Shown here: one piece after another, positions 1 to 11,825 of the stretch
How the letters are laid out: every line of letters begins with the position of its first letter
Numbering within the stretch: position 1 is the first letter of the stretch
Position numbers and translations under genes: made by a program
Assembly: GCA_036426205.1 (NCBI GenBank)
Contig: CM071569.1
Coordinates: forward strand, 7,356,908-7,420,907
DNA length: 64,000 bases
Reading direction: 5' to 3'
Source of the DNA: Ascaphus truei
Taxonomy: Eukaryota > Chordata > Amphibia > Anura > Ascaphidae
The notes under the pieces: generated by a model
Told to the model about the DNA's origin: nothing
The model's input: only the letters and a program-made list of their open reading frames with translations
The model's database searches: none

Positions 1-306
1 CCCTTTCTTTTTTGGAGGGGACAAAAACAGAGAGTTTTAAGTGTTTCTTCTTGCTCATTGGACAACAAAGGCACGCACTGCATTGGGTGATTTCTTTGCA
101 CACATACAGTATGATAACGGCTGTGGCCCAGTGATGTGGAGCCGCCCCGTGCTGGGGAAGAGTTCAGGTTCTTTCAAATGAATGAGGCTAGAATATTTTC
201 TAGCACTGGGAAGCAGCATCCAGCATATTGACTAGGGGTCCGTGTTGTATTTTTCTCATCAATGGTATTGTATCAAGGCCTTTTGCTCCAAGCTTCTCAT
301 TTAGCA

Positions 307-601
307 CAGGGCTCTTCAACCAGTTCTTCAAAGGAGCCAGATCAGAACAGATTTAGATGGTGAAGGACCACAAGCGTATTGTAATGTAATTCTAGATACA
401 TTTAAAAACTTGGAAATGTTAACATTTTGCCAGCACGTATAACATCTGAACCATATAAATGTACATTATCATTACTTACAATTGAGTTTTAGTGTGAAAA
501 ATGGCACTGTGCTCTTGTTAATTTCGTACTAGTTGCTTGGGCAGCAGAAAGTCCACGGAGCACATCAAGGCCCTTTGTCTGTCACAAGTTGAAGAGCCCT
601 G
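307..601. mobile_element. hAT-type MITE
   Basis: The ends are inverted copies: CAGGGCTCTTCAAC at the left and its complement GTTGAAGAGCCCTG at the right. The flanking 8-mers are ATTTAGCA (299-306) and ATTTAGGA (602-609), a 7 of 8 match. An 8-bp duplication and a CAGGG terminus are typical of hAT transposons. The 295-bp interior is AT-rich and has no reading frame, so it is a non-autonomous element. Confidence 0.8.
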
Positions 602-609
602 ATTTAGGA

Positions 610-2515
610 GCAGTTAAGGAAGAGAGATGCACATATCATGAGATGTATCATATTCTGCATCTCACTGGCTGTCTGTTTCCCCCCTTTCTTTGCATCAGAA
701 AACCCTGCCAGGTCAGCGATATCTTAGATCTTCCTTTATATGTTTCCATGTGCAATCCCTGATACCTTATTTTTGGGCATTCCCCTGACAGGGTTTGATA
801 TCACACTTCAGCAACCTTGTTTATGCTTTATTCAGTGGCTGAATTTTATACTACCGCACCACTGATAAATCAGTTGTCATTGACATTTCCAACGTTTGGA
901 AATAATCGTTTCAGTTCCTAATGGTAATCTAAAAAATGTTGGCAAGACACGTTGGGCCATCTACTGTATTGCGCTATGAAGCCCTAAAGCTTAGCCGCGG
1001 GTACCCTATCACATAACCACTCCAGATTCTCCATGGGAGGCTCCTTGTTCAGCTCATATATCCCTGTGATTTCCCAGGACCTTCAGCAATTAAAGCAGCC
1101 AATGGCAACATCTTGCCTGCAAGCCACTGAATATTAGGAGAATCCGTATGACACACAGTTCATTCGCTGCCTTGCTCAGCACACTTTTTTTGTGCTGGTA
1201 CTTACAGCTTTATTTAGTCACTGCTGATAACGAGTCCTTAACTTTACTATACCTTTCTCTGGAAGCACCCCGGACCTTTTAAAGGGGCCATCCCTTCAAG
1301 CACCATACTGTTCTACTGGCAGTGACATGTTTAAAGGGTTAAATCTCAGTCATTTACTGTATGCCTTTTGTCTTTACAAACATAAGACTTCTCTCATTAT
1401 TGTTAAAGTTAGTGTATATTCAGAGTAAGCTGGGACTTTGGAGGGGTTTCACTAGCTGTTTAGCAAGAGTTTGAATAGGCAACCCCATCCCCTCTTCCCT
1501 TACCTTTATCGGCTCTCTGACAAGCACAGGGTGGGACAAGAGTAAAGAACACACATAATTGCTAAAAACTACCAAATTTAGAGAGAGAGAGAGACCAAAT
1601 CAGCCAAGTCCTTGCTTTCAGCATGGCTACATTTGTTTAAGGAAGACAACTAGGTTGTGAAATTATTTACAACAGGTTTTTTTGGACGGATTCGTGAGAA
1701 TCCACTTTTTAAATCGCTCCATTCAGGTTGGAGGAGCACAGTGGGAAACCCGTCTATGGTAAATTCAGGGCTCCCCAAGTTCAGGCCTCAGGGGCCACTA
1801 ACAAGCAAAGGCAGCACATCCCTAAGCGAGTCACCTTAGGGATAATTAGAGCCTGATTAATTGATTCCTGGTGAGTTAATGAAAACAAATCTTAAAAACC
1901 GTGTCCTGTTAGTAGCTGTTGAAGACTGCATTTGTACCACTCTGTGGTTTTACTAGCCACAGTGAATTAATTGTGAGACATTACCCAGATATAAAGCCTA
2001 CTTGATGTCACATAAGAGGGACAGTCCTACCAGGTGAAAGGAGGACACTAATTACATGGAAGCCATGGTACATGTGGCACCAGTCTCGTGATTGCTGTTC
2101 CATACCTGCTAACAAACTCCAGGTCATCGGTGCAATAATGATCCAGTCTTTGGTTTTATTTTTCCATTTGCAACTCGGATATGATAGGTTAGGCTGGGAA
2201 GAAAAACCGACCTGGATCATGGTCACGCTGTTCCGGGTATTCTGTTACAGTGATCACATGACTCTGGATCGCTCACCATGATCAACTGCCGGAGTGGCAC
2301 ACAATGGCACGCTGCTCCCAGGCTGGCAATGTGCACTATGCTGGCTTTTGTGCCATTCTCAGAACAGCATAAAGGCAAACCTGCATGTCTGCCGTACAAT
2401 AAGGACCCACGCTGTCAGGCCGGCAAAAAAGAATATAAAACCAGGACTGGATCATTATACCACTGATAACCGTTAGTTAATTGACAGGTCGGTTGAAGGA
2501 GCCCTACTTCAGTGG
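610..2515. other. unassigned non-coding stretch
   Basis: I see no gene or clear repeat here. There is a short GAGAGAGAGA run near 1580. The phrase GGGCTCCCCAAGTTCAGG near 1770 resembles the edge of the hairpin MITE family seen at 2516 and 21241, but no full copy is present. The short open frames have no recognisable domain. Confidence 0.5.
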
Positions 2516-2700
2516 TGCTCGGCACCAGTCCTCAAGCCCCCCCACCCCCGAAAAGTTCAGGTTTTCAGGATATCCCAGCTTCAGCGCAGGTGGCTCAATG
2601 ACTGAGCTTCTGATTGAGCCAACTGTGCTGAAGCAGGGATATCCTGAAAAGCTGGCCTGTTGGTGGCCCTTGACGACTAAGTTTGGAGACCCCTGGTCTA
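2516..2700. mobile_element. hairpin MITE (GCACAGGTGGCTCAAT family)
   Basis: The left half reads CAGGTTTTCAGGATATCCC then GCAGGTGGCTCAATGACT. The right half is its complement (TTGAGCCAACTGTGCTGAAG, then GGGATATCCTGAAAAGCTGG). The whole unit can fold into one long hairpin. Related copies lie at 21241, 27603 (half), 34403 (half), 42993 and 54846. There is no reading frame, and I could not define a target duplication. Confidence 0.75.
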
Positions 2701-3902
2701 AAGGATTGCTTCCTTATCAGGGGGATGACATGAACGTCGCAAGTTTGCAGTGGTGTTTCAAAGTGTGAATACTTCTTCAATGTTACTCGTCCTTTTTCAG
2801 ATCTTAAATAACATAAACATAGCAGAACAGGGTTCGATAATTTAATACACAGGCTTTTGCAAACTGCATGCTGTTTTATAGACTGTTGTGGAGATATTTC
2901 AGTTTCAAATCAACTAATTCCATGAGCAGAGAATGTTTATTTCGTTCACTGTTACTGTCGGTAGCAACCTATATCTCCGCAGCCCTCTTCATGGAGCAAA
3001 CTGCAGTCTTCCCTACTCCTTTAAGACTGGTACCTGAATCCAAAGTTCCCCCAGAATTAATGATGGGTTCATGTATTCGATGGTTCTGAAAATGGATTGA
3101 CATTTTGTTGACACTACGTGGCTAGTTACTGGTACTTGGGAAAGCTGCAGGGTCAGAGAGTGTATAGCGAGCATACAGGGCCGTGTTTCGTGGCATAAAA
3201 TATATTATACAATAATCAGCGAGTAACCAAATATTCACTGTGCTAAAGCTCGCACACCTCTCAATGCATCAAATATTGAATCCCATAATGTGGTGTGAGG
3301 GGACAGACACAGGATGGGAAGCAGTATGTGGCTGACTTGGTCCTCATGGGGTGATTTCTAAGTGCCCAAATCTCTAAAAATGCTATGTGTGCATCATCTT
3401 TGCTTTCATCTCTTATCAGCAGGCTACAGTAAGTATTACATGTCCTTATTGATGGCCTTTACATTATTGGTGGACAAAGCATGGTTTGGGGATTATGATT
3501 TTGGTCTTGAGGTTGTGGTTTCAATTCCTACCTTGGTCTCCTAAACTGTAGGTAATCTTTTGAAATCACTGCCTCTTTGTACCATAAATAACAAAGTTCA
3601 GTGCTGTCCCTAAATTGATAGTTAGTGGTAATCTTACCCAACACCTTATAATGCTCTGTACATTATAAATGATTTAGGGTATGATCAATACATGCAAAGG
3701 CAACACCACTGCTCCGGGGTGGATGTGATATATCTGGTACAGTATTCTGTATTTGTACATTTTTGCCCATATGTTGGTATATTCATTGCCAATACTAACC
3801 CATTCACTACAGCTGGAACCAGGAACTTATTACACAGCAGCGACTGGGACATCAGAGGTATCTGTGGCGTTTTGAAAAGGTGCTTTAAACAATATGTACT
3901 TT
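2701..3902. other. unassigned non-coding stretch
   Basis: AT-rich sequence without a recognised repeat or coding signature. The short frames in this stretch have no family resemblance that I can name. Confidence 0.5.
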
Positions 3903-4092
3903 TTAACCCCTTCAGTACTATGCCTACTTAAGCAAATCGATCACAACGTAATTCCACTGATGTAAGTGGAAGGGTAGGACCCTCCCCCCTCTTCAGACTC
4001 CCGTCCTGTTGAGCACTGATTGCGATCTGTAGTAATAAACCCCAAAAAGGGCGCAATGTACAACGTACGTCATAGGGCACTGAAGGGGGTAA
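3903..4092. mobile_element. piggyBac-like MITE
   Basis: It begins TTAACCCCTTCAGTAC and ends with the inverted GCACTGAAGGGGGTAA. The left edge sits on a TTAA. The right edge reads GTAA, one base off TTAA. A TTAA target and C-rich terminal repeats suggest piggyBac-type mobilisation. A second, diverged element with CCCTTGA..TCAAAGG ends lies at 40801. Family assignment rests only on the ends. Confidence 0.6.
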
Positions 4093-4419
4093 GCCGAAAA
4101 TGGTTAGTTTCCAAAGATGATCCGACGTTTCTGGCCACGCGAACACTTTGTCGCTACCTGACGAAGGGCCCACGTAACCAGAAATGTATGCTCTGCATGC
4201 CCTTTTTACAGATTAAAATGCTGCCATTTCTTTGAAATCATGTTAATTTGCTGAGCCATATTCCTTGCAAGGATATATCCTAAAGCAGGGAGTTCTATGG
4301 ATTGAGTGCTGAGTTCTTATATTTTTGTGTGGCCACATATTTGTTGGGCGCCAGGCACTTCCAACTTTTTTTCTACCGTTTGCCATTTAAGCAGTCTCGT
4401 TTCCAAAGATCAAAGACTG

Positions 4420-4778
4420 AGTTTCATACTGATGTTCTTCCACCTTTAGGACCCATCTTAAAACCCACCTTCTTAACGAAGCATATGAGTAGCTCTGTGG
4501 CTGATACTATACACCTCATACATCGATCTTGACCCCTTGCAGACGCACTTACCAGAACGCTCTCCTTCTGTCTCTGTACGTTCTTCCTACTTCCTACTTC
4601 CCAATTATATTGTCAGCAGGGACTCCTATTCCAAAATGTCACTTTTATGTCTGAAGCACTTCTTCTCAGTATGTGTTATTTGTATTATTTGTTATTTATG
4701 TGATTGTCACGTGTATTACTGCTGTGAAACGCTATCTACATTAGTGGTGCTATATAAATAAAGATATACATACATACT
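4420..4778 (+). mobile_element. L2-like LINE 3' end
   Basis: The plus strand encodes a short C-terminal LINE peptide around 4440-4490 (TFRTHLKTHLLNEAYE then stop), similar to the FKTHLKTHLF end of L2/Rex-type ORF2 proteins. A 3' UTR follows with the phrase GCTATATAAATAAAGATATA and a (TACA)n-like tail. The same 3' UTR recurs at 25250 (minus), 32640 and 48770. The copy is heavily 5'-truncated. Confidence 0.7.
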
Positions 4779-4794
4779 GTACATGTCAGTGTCA

Positions 4795-5556
4795 CTCACC
4801 AGCATAGGGTGTTGCACAGTGATCACCAACATAGGGTGTTGCACAGTGATCACCAGCATAGGGTGTTGCACAGTGATCACCAGCATAAGGTGTTGCATAA
4901 TGATCACCAGCATAGGGTGTTGCACAGTGATCACCAGCATAGGGTGTTGCACAATGATCACCAGCATAGGGTGTTGCACAGTGATCACCAGCATAGGGTG
5001 TTGCACAGTGATCACAGTATAGGGTGTTGCACAGTGATCAGCAGCATAGGGTGTTGCACAGGATCACAGCATAGGGTGTTGCACAGTGATTCAGCAGCAT
5101 AGGGTTTTCACAGTATCACCAGCATAGGGTGTTGCACTCTTGATCACAGCATAGGTGTTGCACATTGATCACCAGCATAGGGGTGTTTGAGCAACGTGTC
5201 AGGCAGGTGCAATAGGGTGTTTGCACAGTGATCACCACATATGGTGTGCACAGTGAGATCACCAGCTATAGTGTTGCACAGTGATCACAGCATAGGGTGT
5301 TTGCAGACAGTGTGATCATCCCCAGTTATTAGGGTGTTGCACAGTGATCACAGTATAGGGTGTTGCACAGTGATCACCAGCATAGGATGTTGCACAGTGA
5401 TCACACATAGGGTGTTGCACAGTGATCACAGTATAGGGTGTTGCACAGTGATCAGCAGCATAGGGTGTTGCACAGTGATCAGCAGCATAGGGTGTTGCAC
5501 AGTGATCACCAGCATAGGGTATTGCACAGTGATCAGCAGCATAGGGTGTTGCACAG
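4795..5556. repeat. 27-bp minisatellite
   Basis: Tandem copies of a 27-bp unit built on AGCATAGGGTGTTGCACAGT followed by GATCACC. Because 27 is a multiple of three, it gives spurious open frames on both strands. Units are regular at 4795-5040 and 5335-5556. Between about 5040 and 5335 the units carry many single-base insertions and deletions. Confidence 0.95.
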
Positions 5557-5799
5557 TGACTGGATAGGACTTCTGCTGCAAATGTTCAAATTGGGAGCAG
5601 TACAGCTGTGTGTAATATAACAGAGCAGGCAGCTGCACAAAAGCTCGGTAAATAGCTTTGCAATTGCTGTATAAAAACCATGTACCTGTAACACAAGCAT
5701 CCGTATGTATAGTCGCAGATGTTGCCAGGTTTTAGCACCTTTCAGCACTTTATGCTGCTTTTGCTTTCTCCTACATGGAAGATTTCTTCCTTTCTCTAT
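5557..5799. other. short unassigned spacer
   Basis: A unique-looking stretch between the minisatellite and the first GC-rich MITE. A minus-strand open frame crosses it, but that frame also runs through the minisatellite and the MITE, which argues against a gene. Confidence 0.5.
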
Positions 5800-6051
5800 G
5801 GCTGAGTTCAGGGTGGATGCTACGCGACCTGCGCACGCTTGCACGTCCGTCGCAATTTCGGGTTGTTCGGTGGGAGTCTTCAAGCGGAAAACTCCACTAG
5901 CGGCAAAGTACAGCTCCGTGACATGTTCGCCACGCCCCCAAACGCCGTGACCCAACTCCTGCAGCTAAGTCACCGATCGATGGGCTGCAGGAGCACGCGG
6001 CGGAGGCGCGCAAGGAAGCTCGCGGCCGTAGCATCCACCCTGAACTCAGCC
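5800..6051. mobile_element. GC-rich MITE with perfect 25-bp inverted ends
   Basis: Positions 5800-5824 (GGCTGAGTTCAGGGTGGATG then CTACG) are the exact inverse complement of 6027-6051. The element is 252 bp, GC-rich and CpG-rich against an AT-rich background, with no reading frame. The ends start GGC and finish GCC, like the Harbinger-type MITEs at 6055, 51254 and 53400. The flanking trinucleotides (TAT and TTA) do not match, so the target duplication has decayed or the family differs. Confidence 0.85.
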
Positions 6052-6054
6052 TTA

Positions 6055-6416
6055 GGCTGCGTCCATGGTGATTGCAACGGCGCGCAGGAGGACGCGCGCG
6101 ATCACATAGATGTACCTCTATGAGCCTGACTATAGAGCGTGCCAACGCGCATGGGGGCAGAGGCGCTGGCGCTCGCAATGCAGGAGGAAACAGAAAAATC
6201 TGTTTTCACTCGCGGCGGCCGGGCGATTGCCGGGTCACGTGAGCGTTTCGCCCAATGAGGGCGATCCAGCTCCGTGACATCACGGCCACGCCCCCACCCC
6301 CCGACACGCCTCCCCGTCTCCTCTGCATGCAGGACACAGATATCTCCTGCTGCAGGCGTCGAGGAGAAGCCAAGTGAACGCATGCGCCCTCTCCAGCGTT
6401 CACCATGGCCGCAGCC
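6055..6416. mobile_element. Harbinger-like GC-rich MITE
   Basis: It starts GGCTGCGTCCATGG, directly after TTA (6052-6054), and ends CCATGGCCGCAGCC. It abuts the right end of the 5800-6051 element. The interior is CpG-rich and has no gene. The family looks the same as the elements at 7727, 51254 and 53400. The right flank TAG does not match TTA exactly. Confidence 0.7.
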
Positions 6417-7725
6417 TAGGGATAGCGCTTTCACTACAGGACAAGCCCAAACATTCCTAGGAAAAGGGACATTTCAAACTGTTGCTCCTCACAATTTGAG
6501 TCCTTTCTTTTTACCGAGATGCAGCAAAATCACTACCGCGAATCGAAGACGGGAGTAGATAGAATGCTATGTTAACGTAGTGGCCGGTGAAATGACATTA
6601 GATATACAGAATGTAAAATGACATAACTATATTCTGTTCTTTTTGTGGGAATAGTGAAGCGATGCCTTTGAGAAACCCCCAGTGCTGCCCCAGGTGTTAT
6701 CCTCTCAGTGCTTAGATGTGTTACACTGCGATCAACAACATAATCATATCTTACAGGAACATTCCTGCAATAAACTGTGATAAAGCAAAGTTACATACAC
6801 AGAGCAATTTTCTCTGGCTGGGTGTTCCGCAGAGAATAAAGGAGGCCCCGCTGCGGAGTATTAGAAGGCTGTAATTTCATGTAGGGGTTCTGTTGGCATT
6901 GTGAGCCGAGAGAGCAGAATACAAGTGACTATTTAACGCATTGAGACTTAAACATGAAATGATTCCTTGGCTGGGCTCTCCACCTGGAGGGCATGTGCAG
7001 TATGCACATGCGTGTAACATGTGCAGCCTGGAGCTATGTGTTGGTGGGCCCTTTGGAAAGATTTAAAAACAGCAGTCCGTGATGAGCGACATTTTTTTTA
7101 CTTCTTGCCGTTTCCTACGCTGTTTTTATTTATTTATTTAAATGCGATGCTTTGTTAAGGAGATATAAGCATTTGAAGAGGGGAACTTCTGCCAACAACG
7201 ACCCTATCAGCCGCTTTGTTGGATATAGAGTAAGGCCCCAAGTGAGGTGGAAATGGGGCACCACCCAGAGCCATCTAAAGGTTACCATGGTAACCTCAGA
7301 ATCATTTTTATTATTATTATTATTATTATTTTTTTTTAAGAGCAGGACCTGATCATGGGGCAAGATACCAACATATGAGTTTAACTTATATAGGGGGAGG
7401 GGGCTTGCTGCTTTAACATTGGGTTCCTAATTTAGAGGTCTAAACCACAAACTGCAACAACATCAAATTGCAATTAACAATCAGAGCTACTGTATACAAT
7501 AGTTAATAGACTTTGTTGAGGGTTTGTACTAAAAGTTAGCCACCTGATTTATTTATTTTTTAAATCGACAGATATAAAGCTTGTGGTGGTCTGAGCTATA
7601 AAGCGGGGGTGGGGGTGGGGGGGAGGGGAGAGAAGGGATTCAAATACTAAACATTATGGGACATGAAATGAAGGAAGTCATTTTTATCTGGCATATTTGT
7701 GATGGGGATGAAATAAAGCAGCCCG
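6417..7725. other. unassigned stretch with ATT microsatellite
   Basis: Mostly unremarkable non-coding sequence. An (ATT)n run lies at about 7306-7331, and G-rich runs lie near 7603-7630. No gene was recognised. Confidence 0.55.
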
Positions 7726-7726
7726 A

Positions 7727-8041
7727 GGCTGCGTCCATGCTTCCGAAGACCTCGCGGAGGCGTGCACGCGGGCGTGACACCACCCGCATTTAGCAGGAAC
7801 GTTATCTGGACAAGGTAAATGCGACGTGGGGGCGTGTCTATGGGCGTCACGGAGCTGGTTCGTCCTCACTGGGCGAACCGCTCACGTGACCTGGCGGTCG
7901 CTCCGAGGAATCAGATTGAACTGATTCCACGCGCACCGCGCGCTCCCTCCTGCTGTCGTGCGCGTGTTCTATGGGCGTGATCATTGCCTTTAGGCATTGT
8001 GATCACGCCTCCGCGCGGTCTTCGGCAGCATGGACGCCGCC
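7727..8041. mobile_element. Harbinger-like MITE with long inverted ends
   Basis: The left end GGCTGCGTCCATGCTTCCGA continues GACCTCGCGGAGGCGTG. It is matched in inverse at the right end by CACGCCTCCGCGCGGTCTTC then GGCAGCATGGACGCCGCC. The inverted ends are about 38 bp with few mismatches. The right flank is TAA and the left is CGA, so the 3-bp duplication is not intact. No reading frame. Confidence 0.8.
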
Positions 8042-8484
8042 TAATGGTGAAAGCAGAGATTTTGTGACTGACTTTTCAGCCCATTACGAAGGTACTGCAT
8101 GGCCATTGCCAAAGCATTTGCATACCTTTGTTTTCCCAAAGTCTCTGGCTCTTCGTTACCCCTTTTCTAAGAAGCTTTATTATGTCACATTAATTATTAG
8201 CTGCAGTTCCCTTTTGTTGTTTACTTGGAAACTCTGTTCGTATATTTATGCATACCAGACCATTGTGTCGCCACATTCTATGCCGCTGGCTGAAACTGTT
8301 ATACTGTAATGCCGTTCTATTGCTGTCTTCAGAGATACAGCACATGATTTTGGATAGGATAGCATGGGCAGCTTCACTTCTAGCTCGCCACTTGGCACAC
8401 ATCCCAATGTTTTCTGTAACCTGATGGAGTGGTTCTGAAGCCTTTCGTCGAGGTTCTTGTGCCAACCAACTTATATACTATTCA
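8042..8484. other. unassigned non-coding stretch
   Basis: No repeat or coding signature that I can identify between the MITE and the CR1 tail. Confidence 0.5.
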
Positions 8485-9123
8485 AAGCTACATAGTAGAT
8501 GAGGTTGAAAATAAGACATTTGTCCAGCGTGTTCAATTTATGTTAAATTTTGATGATGGAGATATTCATCCTATATTCGCATTTGTAGTATTTTGATCCA
8601 GAGGAAGGCAAACATCAACCAATGATGTCTCGTAAGGGGAAAAATAAATTCCTTCCTGGCTCCTATAACTGCAATCAGATTTCTCCCTGGATTAACATCC
8701 ATCCTATGTTTACTTATTTGGTATAACCTTGTATACCTTTGCTTTCTAAAAATATGTCTAATCTTTTCTTAAAAATATCTATTGTATCTGCCATCACAGT
8801 CTCTATTGGTAATAAACCACACATTTTAACTGGCCATATTGTAAAGAACCCTTTCCTTTGCTTCTGGTAAAAGTTCCTTTCCTTCAATCTCAAGGAATGA
8901 CCCTGTGTCATTTGTACTATCCTTAGGATGAATACTGTAGCTTTCTTGAAAGTTCCTTGTGTTGACCCTGCATATAATTTTTAAATAGTTATCCTATCAT
9001 GTCCTCTTCCTAATGTAAACAAATCTAATTTAGCTAGCCTTTCCTCATAATTCAGGCTTTCCATTCCCTGTATTAATTTGGTGGTTCTTCTCTGCACTTT
9101 TTTGAGTTCCATAATGTACTTTT
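8485..9123 (-). mobile_element. CR1-like LINE, 3' part (split copy)
   Basis: Minus-strand 3' UTR and tail that match the second CR1 in this window (56660-57350) phrase by phrase, for example TAGATGAGGTTGAAAA, GATCCAGAGGAAGGCAAAC and TTTCTCCCTGGAT. The element is interrupted at about 9123 by a Rex1-like LINE and resumes at about 11613. CR1 elements have no poly(A) tail and end in short tandem repeats. Confidence 0.85.
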
Positions 9124-11612
9124 TTATTTTATTATTTATTTATAAAATATTTTACCAGGAAGTAATACATTGAGAGTTACCTCTCGTTTTCAAGTATGTC
9201 CTGGGCACAGAGTTAAGACAAATATTACATGGTTACAAATACAGTTGCATAAATGAACAGGGTATACATTATATACAAAACATTGCATGCACAGGTAAAG
9301 AAAAAATATATTATGGGCGTATGCAACAGTTACAGACCATATTAAAATGTGAGACAGCCTTAGATTTAAAAGAACTTAAACTGGTGGTGGATGTGAGAGT
9401 CTCTGGTAGGTTTTTCCAATTTTGGGGTGCACGGTAAGAGAAGGAGGAACATCCGGATACTTTGTTGAGCCTTGGGACCATGAACAGTCTTTTGGAGTCT
9501 GATCTCAGATGATAAATGCTGCATGTGGTAGGGATGAGGAGCTTGTTCAGATAGCTGGGTAGCTTGCCCAGAAAGAATTTAAAGGCAAGACAGAAAAGGT
9601 GAACTTTGCGCCTAGACTCGAGTGATGACCAATCTAGTTCTTTGAGCATTTCGCAGTGATGTGTGTTGTAGTTGCATTGGAGAACAAAACGACAAATTGA
9701 ATTGTGGAGGGTGTCAAGTTTGCTAAGGTGAGTTTGAGGTGCCGAGCCATATACTATGTCTCCATAGTCAATAATTGGCATTAGCATCTGCTGTGCGATA
9801 CCCTTTCTGACCAGGAGACTTAGGGAGGATTTGTTCCTGTAAAATGCCCCTAGTTTGGCATAGGTTTTGGTTGTCAGGGTATGAATGTGCATCTCGAATG
9901 TTAAGTGGGAGTCAAACCATATGCCCAGGTATTTAAAACTAGTGACATGAGTTAGGGTGGTGTTAGCGTTGGTTCTAATCAGGAGCTCAGTCGCTGGAAG
10001 CTTTAAAAATTTAGTCTTGGTCCCAAATACCATTGTTACAGTCTTGTCAGTGTTTAAAAACAGTTTGTTTTGGGAAATCCAATTTTCGAGTCTCAAGAAG
10101 TCAGACTGAAGTATCTGTTGAAGGTCAAAGAGGCTATGGCTGTGTGCATATAGGATTGTGTCATCTGCATACATGTGTATTGAGGCTTCCTTACAAGCTG
10201 TGGGAAGATCATTGATGAACACTGAGAAGAGTAGGGGCCGCAGAACAGAGCCTTGCGGGACACCACAGGTGATATCCAAGGGGTTGGAGTTAGAGCCTGA
10301 GATGGACACAAGTTGGTATCTACCTGATAGGTAGGACTGAAACCAGTTTACAGCATGCTTCCCTATTCCAGAGCTCTGGAGTTTGTTAAGCAGGATAGCA
10401 TGATCAACAGTATCAAAAGTCTCTGCAAAATCTAGGAATACTGCACCAGTGAGTTGTCCCAGTTCCATTCCACACTGGATTTCATTGCAAACTTTTAGCA
10501 GGGTAGTTACGGTGGAGTGTTTGAGGCGAAAGCCAGATTGGAATTGGCTAGGGAAATTTGTCTTGGTATAGTAATCGCTTAATTGGGAGTGGACACATTT
10601 TTCCATGACTTTGGATAGAATTGGGAGAAGTGAGATTGGCCTGTAGTTTGAGACAGTGTTTTTGTCCCCACTTTTGAAGATTGGGACAACTTTGGCAGTT
10701 TTCCAGGTCTTAGGGATATGGCCTGCAGACAGGATAGAGTTGACTATGGTAGCAATTGGTTTGGCAATGGCTGGGGCACCAAGTCGTAGGAACCTAGATT
10801 GTAGTAAATCAGGTCCACATTGGCTGCTTAGTTTTAGTTTGAGGAGCGCTTGTGTAATCTCCTCTTCGGATACTGGGCCAAATTGAAAATTGTGGGCAGT
10901 GTTGGGAGGGGGTGGGGCTATGTGGATACTCCCAGGATGAGATTCAGGTTTGTGGTTTGGGCTGCTTTTCGCTAATAAGTTAGTGGCACACCCCACAAAG
11001 TAATCATTGAATGCATTTGCAATGTCAGTGGGGTTTGTCAGAGTAATATCCCCCTTAGTGATATTACTTGGTTGTTGATGGTTAGAAGGCTGGAATATAT
11101 TGTTGATAACCTTCCAGAAGTTAGCTGGGTTTGATGTATTCTGATGGAGATTGTCAGAGTAATATTGTGCTTTTGCATGCCTTGTTTGCCTTGTGCACAT
11201 GTTCCACAGGCATCTGTAGTGATTGAGATCCTTGGTAGTGCCAGTTACTTTGTAGCTTTTCCACAAGGTATCCCTGAACTGGTAGAGTGCTATAAGGTCA
11301 GTTGTAACCCATGGGAGGTGGGCTCCCCGTACCCTTATTTTGCGTAGTGGAGCATGGGTATCGCAGAGTTTTAAGAACTCAGACTGGAAATAGTCGAGCG
11401 CAGAATCAGGGTCGGGAATTAAATCGATTCTGTGCCATGGGCAGTTGGTAAGGTCATCCAGAAACTGTTGTGAGTTAAAGTTTCTAAATGTTCTAGTGAG
11501 GAGAACTTTAGGGCTTGAATGGGGTGGTTTAATTTTCCTTACACAGTACACTGCATGGTCACTGAAAATATCAGGAAGGATGCCAGAGGAATGGATTCTG
11601 CTGGGGTTTGAG
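9124..11612 (-). mobile_element. Rex1-like LINE, copy 1, inserted in CR1
   Basis: A 5'-truncated non-LTR retrotransposon on the minus strand. It starts inside the apurinic-type endonuclease domain, contains a full reverse transcriptase, and ends in a 3' UTR (CCAGGAAGTAATACATTGAG in the plus direction) and an AT-rich tail with ATTT repeats at 9124-9145. CR1 sequence flanks it on both sides, so it is the younger insertion. Shorter copies lie at 14224, 18507 and 52338. The Rex1/Babar assignment rests on the RT block (FLDFA.TFDTVDHA, SYLSGR, GVPQGSV, YADDT) and could be a related Jockey-superfamily clade. Confidence 0.85.
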
Positions 11613-11764
11613 GAGAGAATCCAGTTATGTACTCCATATTCAAGGTGTGATCTTACTAAGGATTTATACAATAGCAAAATAATGCTGTCCTCCCTTACAT
11701 AAATACCCCGTTTTATGCAAGATAATGTCTTATTGAGCACTATTGTTAAGCCTGGTGTATGCAA
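9311..11764 (-). pseudogene. chimeric LINE ORF: CR1 fragment fused to Rex1-like ORF2
   Basis: An uninterrupted 817-codon frame that is not one gene. Residues 1-48 (with SCIKRGIYVRE and LYKSLVRSHLEYG) come from the RT C-terminal side of the CR1 that was hit. From residue 49 it is the inserted Rex1-like element, which enters late in the endonuclease domain at SDH (residues 68-70). RT motif A FLDFAETFDTVDHA is near residue 442, motif B GVPQGSV near 500 and motif C YADD near 531. A C-terminal domain ends in CIRP. The catalytic aspartates are kept. Changes from copy 2 include AETF for AKAF and LRPLL for LGPLL. The long open frame suggests a recent insertion. No 5' part of ORF2, ORF1 or promoter is present, so autonomous mobility is not expected. 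Confidence 0.85.
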
Positions 11765-11825
11765 ACTACTAAATTTTTCTCCATCAAGGATTTGGCTAAT
11801 TTTGTCTTATTCAAGTGTAATCTAT
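11613..11825 (-). mobile_element. CR1-like LINE, resumed after insertion
   Basis: Sequence such as ACTATTGTTAAGCCTG and TTCTCCATCAAGGATT aligns with 57500-57580 of the second CR1. This segment continues the element that stops at 9123, with the Rex1-like copy between them. It encodes the LYKSLVRSHLEYG block of the CR1 reverse transcriptase C-terminal region. Confidence 0.8.

Noticed and set aside
4716..5102. Opposed frames with repeating peptides
   Set aside because: The 27-bp period is a multiple of three, so repeats stay open in several frames.
5533..5955. 140-codon minus-strand frame
   Set aside because: Spans minisatellite, unique spacer and a MITE; no domain.
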